Below are positions 31,638-32,970 of a stretch of DNA of 32,970 bases, piece after piece. Below the pieces are notes generated by a model. That model worked only from the letters and a program-made list of their open reading frames with translations. It was not told the origin of the DNA and did not search any database. The DNA comes from JBEKHI01 sp050012355 (GTDB taxonomy: Bacteria > Actinomycetota > Actinomycetes > Streptosporangiales > Streptosporangiaceae). Made by a program: the position numbers and the translations under genes. The stretch's first letter is position 1. Each line of letters starts with the position of its first letter. The stretch covers positions 1 through 32,970 of the forward strand of contig JBEKHI010000033.1 of NCBI GenBank assembly GCA_050012355.1, written 5' to 3'.

Positions 31638-32970
31638 GCCACGCTTACGGGCCGCTCCCCCGCAAGGAGGACGCACGGTTCATCAGGGGGCAGGGCAGGT
31701 ACATCGACGACATCGTGCTGCCCGGTATGCTGCACGGCGCGATCTTGCGCAGCCCGCTCGCACACGCCAGGATCACCTGCGTGGACGCCAGCGCCGCCCG
31801 CGCCCACCCGATGGTGGTGGACGTGCTCACCGGCGCCGACCTGGCCGAGCGCGGCCTGGCCTGGATGCCCACGCTGTTCGGCGACGTGCAGGCGGTGCTC
31901 GCCACCGACAAGGTGCGCTTCCAGGGCCAGGAGATCGCGTTCGTGGTGGCGACCGACCGGTACGCGGCGCGGGACGCGCTCGAGCTGATCTCCGTCGACT
32001 ACGAGCCGCTGCCGCCGCTGATCGACGCCTCGACGGCGCTTGAGCCGGGCGCTCCCGTGGTCCGCGACGACCTGCCGGGCGGCAACCACATCTTTGACTG
32101 GGCCGCCGGTGACAAGGCGGCCACCGACGCGGTCTTCGCCGCCGCCGATGTGGTGGTCGGCTGCGACATGACCTACCCGCGCTCGCATCCGGCGCCGCTG
32201 GAGACCTGCGGTGCGATCGCCGACTACGACCTGGTCGACGGCCGGCTGACGGTATGGTCGACGAGCCAGGCCCCGCACGCCCACCGGATCCTGTACACGG
32301 CGCTGACCGGGATCCCCGAGCACAAGATCCGGGTCGTGTCACCCGACCTGGGCGGTGGCTTCGGCGCCAAGGTTCCCATCTACCCCGGCTACATCTGTGC
32401 CATCGCCGCGTCCATGACGACCGGGCGGCCGGTGAAGTGGGTGGAGGACCGGTCAGAGAACCTGATGTCTACCGCGTTCGCCCGCGACTACCACATGCAC
32501 GGCGAGATCGCCGCGACCGCGGACGGCCGGATCCTCGGGCTGCGCGCCCGGGTGCTCGCCGACCACGGCGCGTTCAACGCGGTCGCCCAGCCGTCCAAGT
32601 TCCCCGCGGGCTTCTTCCACATCTTCACCGGCTCCTACCAGACGCAGGCCGCGTACTGCGAGGTCACTGGCGTCTTCACGAACAAGGCGCCCGGCGGTGT
32701 CGCCTACTCCTGCTCGTTCCGCATCACCGAGGCCGTGTACCTGGTGGAGCGGCTGACGGAGATGCTGGCCCGCGAGCTGGGAGCGGACCCGGCGGAGCTG
32801 CGGATGCGCAACCTGCTGCGCCCCGAGCAATTCCCCTACACGACCCCCTCCGGCTGGCAGTACGACTCTGGCGACTACCCGCGGGCGCTGCAACTGGCCC
32901 TGGACATGGCGGACTACGGCGAGCTGCGCCGCGAGCAGGCAGAGCGGCGCTCCCGCGGCGAGTACATGGG
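31634..32970 (+). CDS. coxL: CO dehydrogenase large subunit, second set (3' end outside window)
   Basis: The first 445 residues are visible and the gene continues to the right. It shares with the other CoxL the N-terminal RFIRGQGRYIDDIVLPGMLH, GGGFGAKVPIYPGY (240-253) and the active-site loop AYSCSFR (357-363, Cys360). It thus fits the form I signature AYxCSFR of true CO-oxidising enzymes. The N-terminus is about 17 residues shorter. The Mo-contact glutamate and QGQGH motif lie beyond the window. Differences throughout (for example HAHRILYTALTG against HIVRAAVAMVAE) show clear divergence from the first set, so the enzymes may differ in affinity or expression conditions. Confidence 0.96.

Overview
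This window reads as chromosomal DNA of a high-GC actinobacterium. The signs are strong G/C bias at third codon positions, frequent GTG starts, tight ATGA/GTGA overlaps, a twin-arginine secreted protein, PadR, TetR and XRE regulators, an LLM flavin oxidoreductase, and aerobic carbon monoxide dehydrogenase (CODH) genes. No rRNA, tRNA, CRISPR array, phage structural gene or complete insertion sequence was seen. I could not run searches, so family assignments rest on motifs and gene order.

Bases 1-10,660 are a mixed accessory region. It holds the end of a sensor histidine kinase, a Tat-exported beta-helix protein with GH28-like motifs, a broken GlxA/AraC regulator divergent from a dienelactone hydrolase that seems to have lost a segment, ogt divergent from a TetR gene that overlaps an LLM monooxygenase gene, a frameshifted PPC/DUF296 gene beside an asparaginase gene, an orphan reading frame and a methyltransferase. 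Several genes here are decayed.

Bases 10,664-15,631 hold a cut-down cox block on the minus strand: coxE, coxD and a tail-anchored coxG, preceded by a hybrid gene. Its N-terminal half is a PadR regulator and its C-terminal part is the last domain of CoxM. The block therefore looks like the 3' remainder of a CODH operon whose coxL, coxS and most of coxM were deleted. Divergent from it lies moaA, for the first step of molybdenum cofactor synthesis.

Bases 15,632-18,723 separate the cox blocks. They contain an XRE/TPR regulator, a small cysteine-rich protein, two overlapping hypothetical genes and the C-terminal remnant of a large serine recombinase.

Bases 18,765-32,970 form the main CODH locus. 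A plus-strand set (small protein, coxD, coxE, small acidic protein, GIY-YIG-like protein) converges on a long minus-strand operon: small protein, coxM, coxS, coxL, an XdhC-YHS fusion, coxG and five consecutive tiny single-pass membrane proteins. A LysR gene then separates this operon from a second, divergent coxMSL set that runs off the window. Both CoxL proteins carry the form I active-site signature AYxCSFR, so the locus encodes two probable true CO dehydrogenases. Working together, CoxL/S/M would oxidise CO, the CoxD/CoxE pair and XdhC-like protein would mature the Mo-Cu centre, and CoxG would link the enzyme to the membrane quinone pool. The five mini membrane proteins are the best candidate for an undescribed component, possibly a membrane dock for the enzyme.
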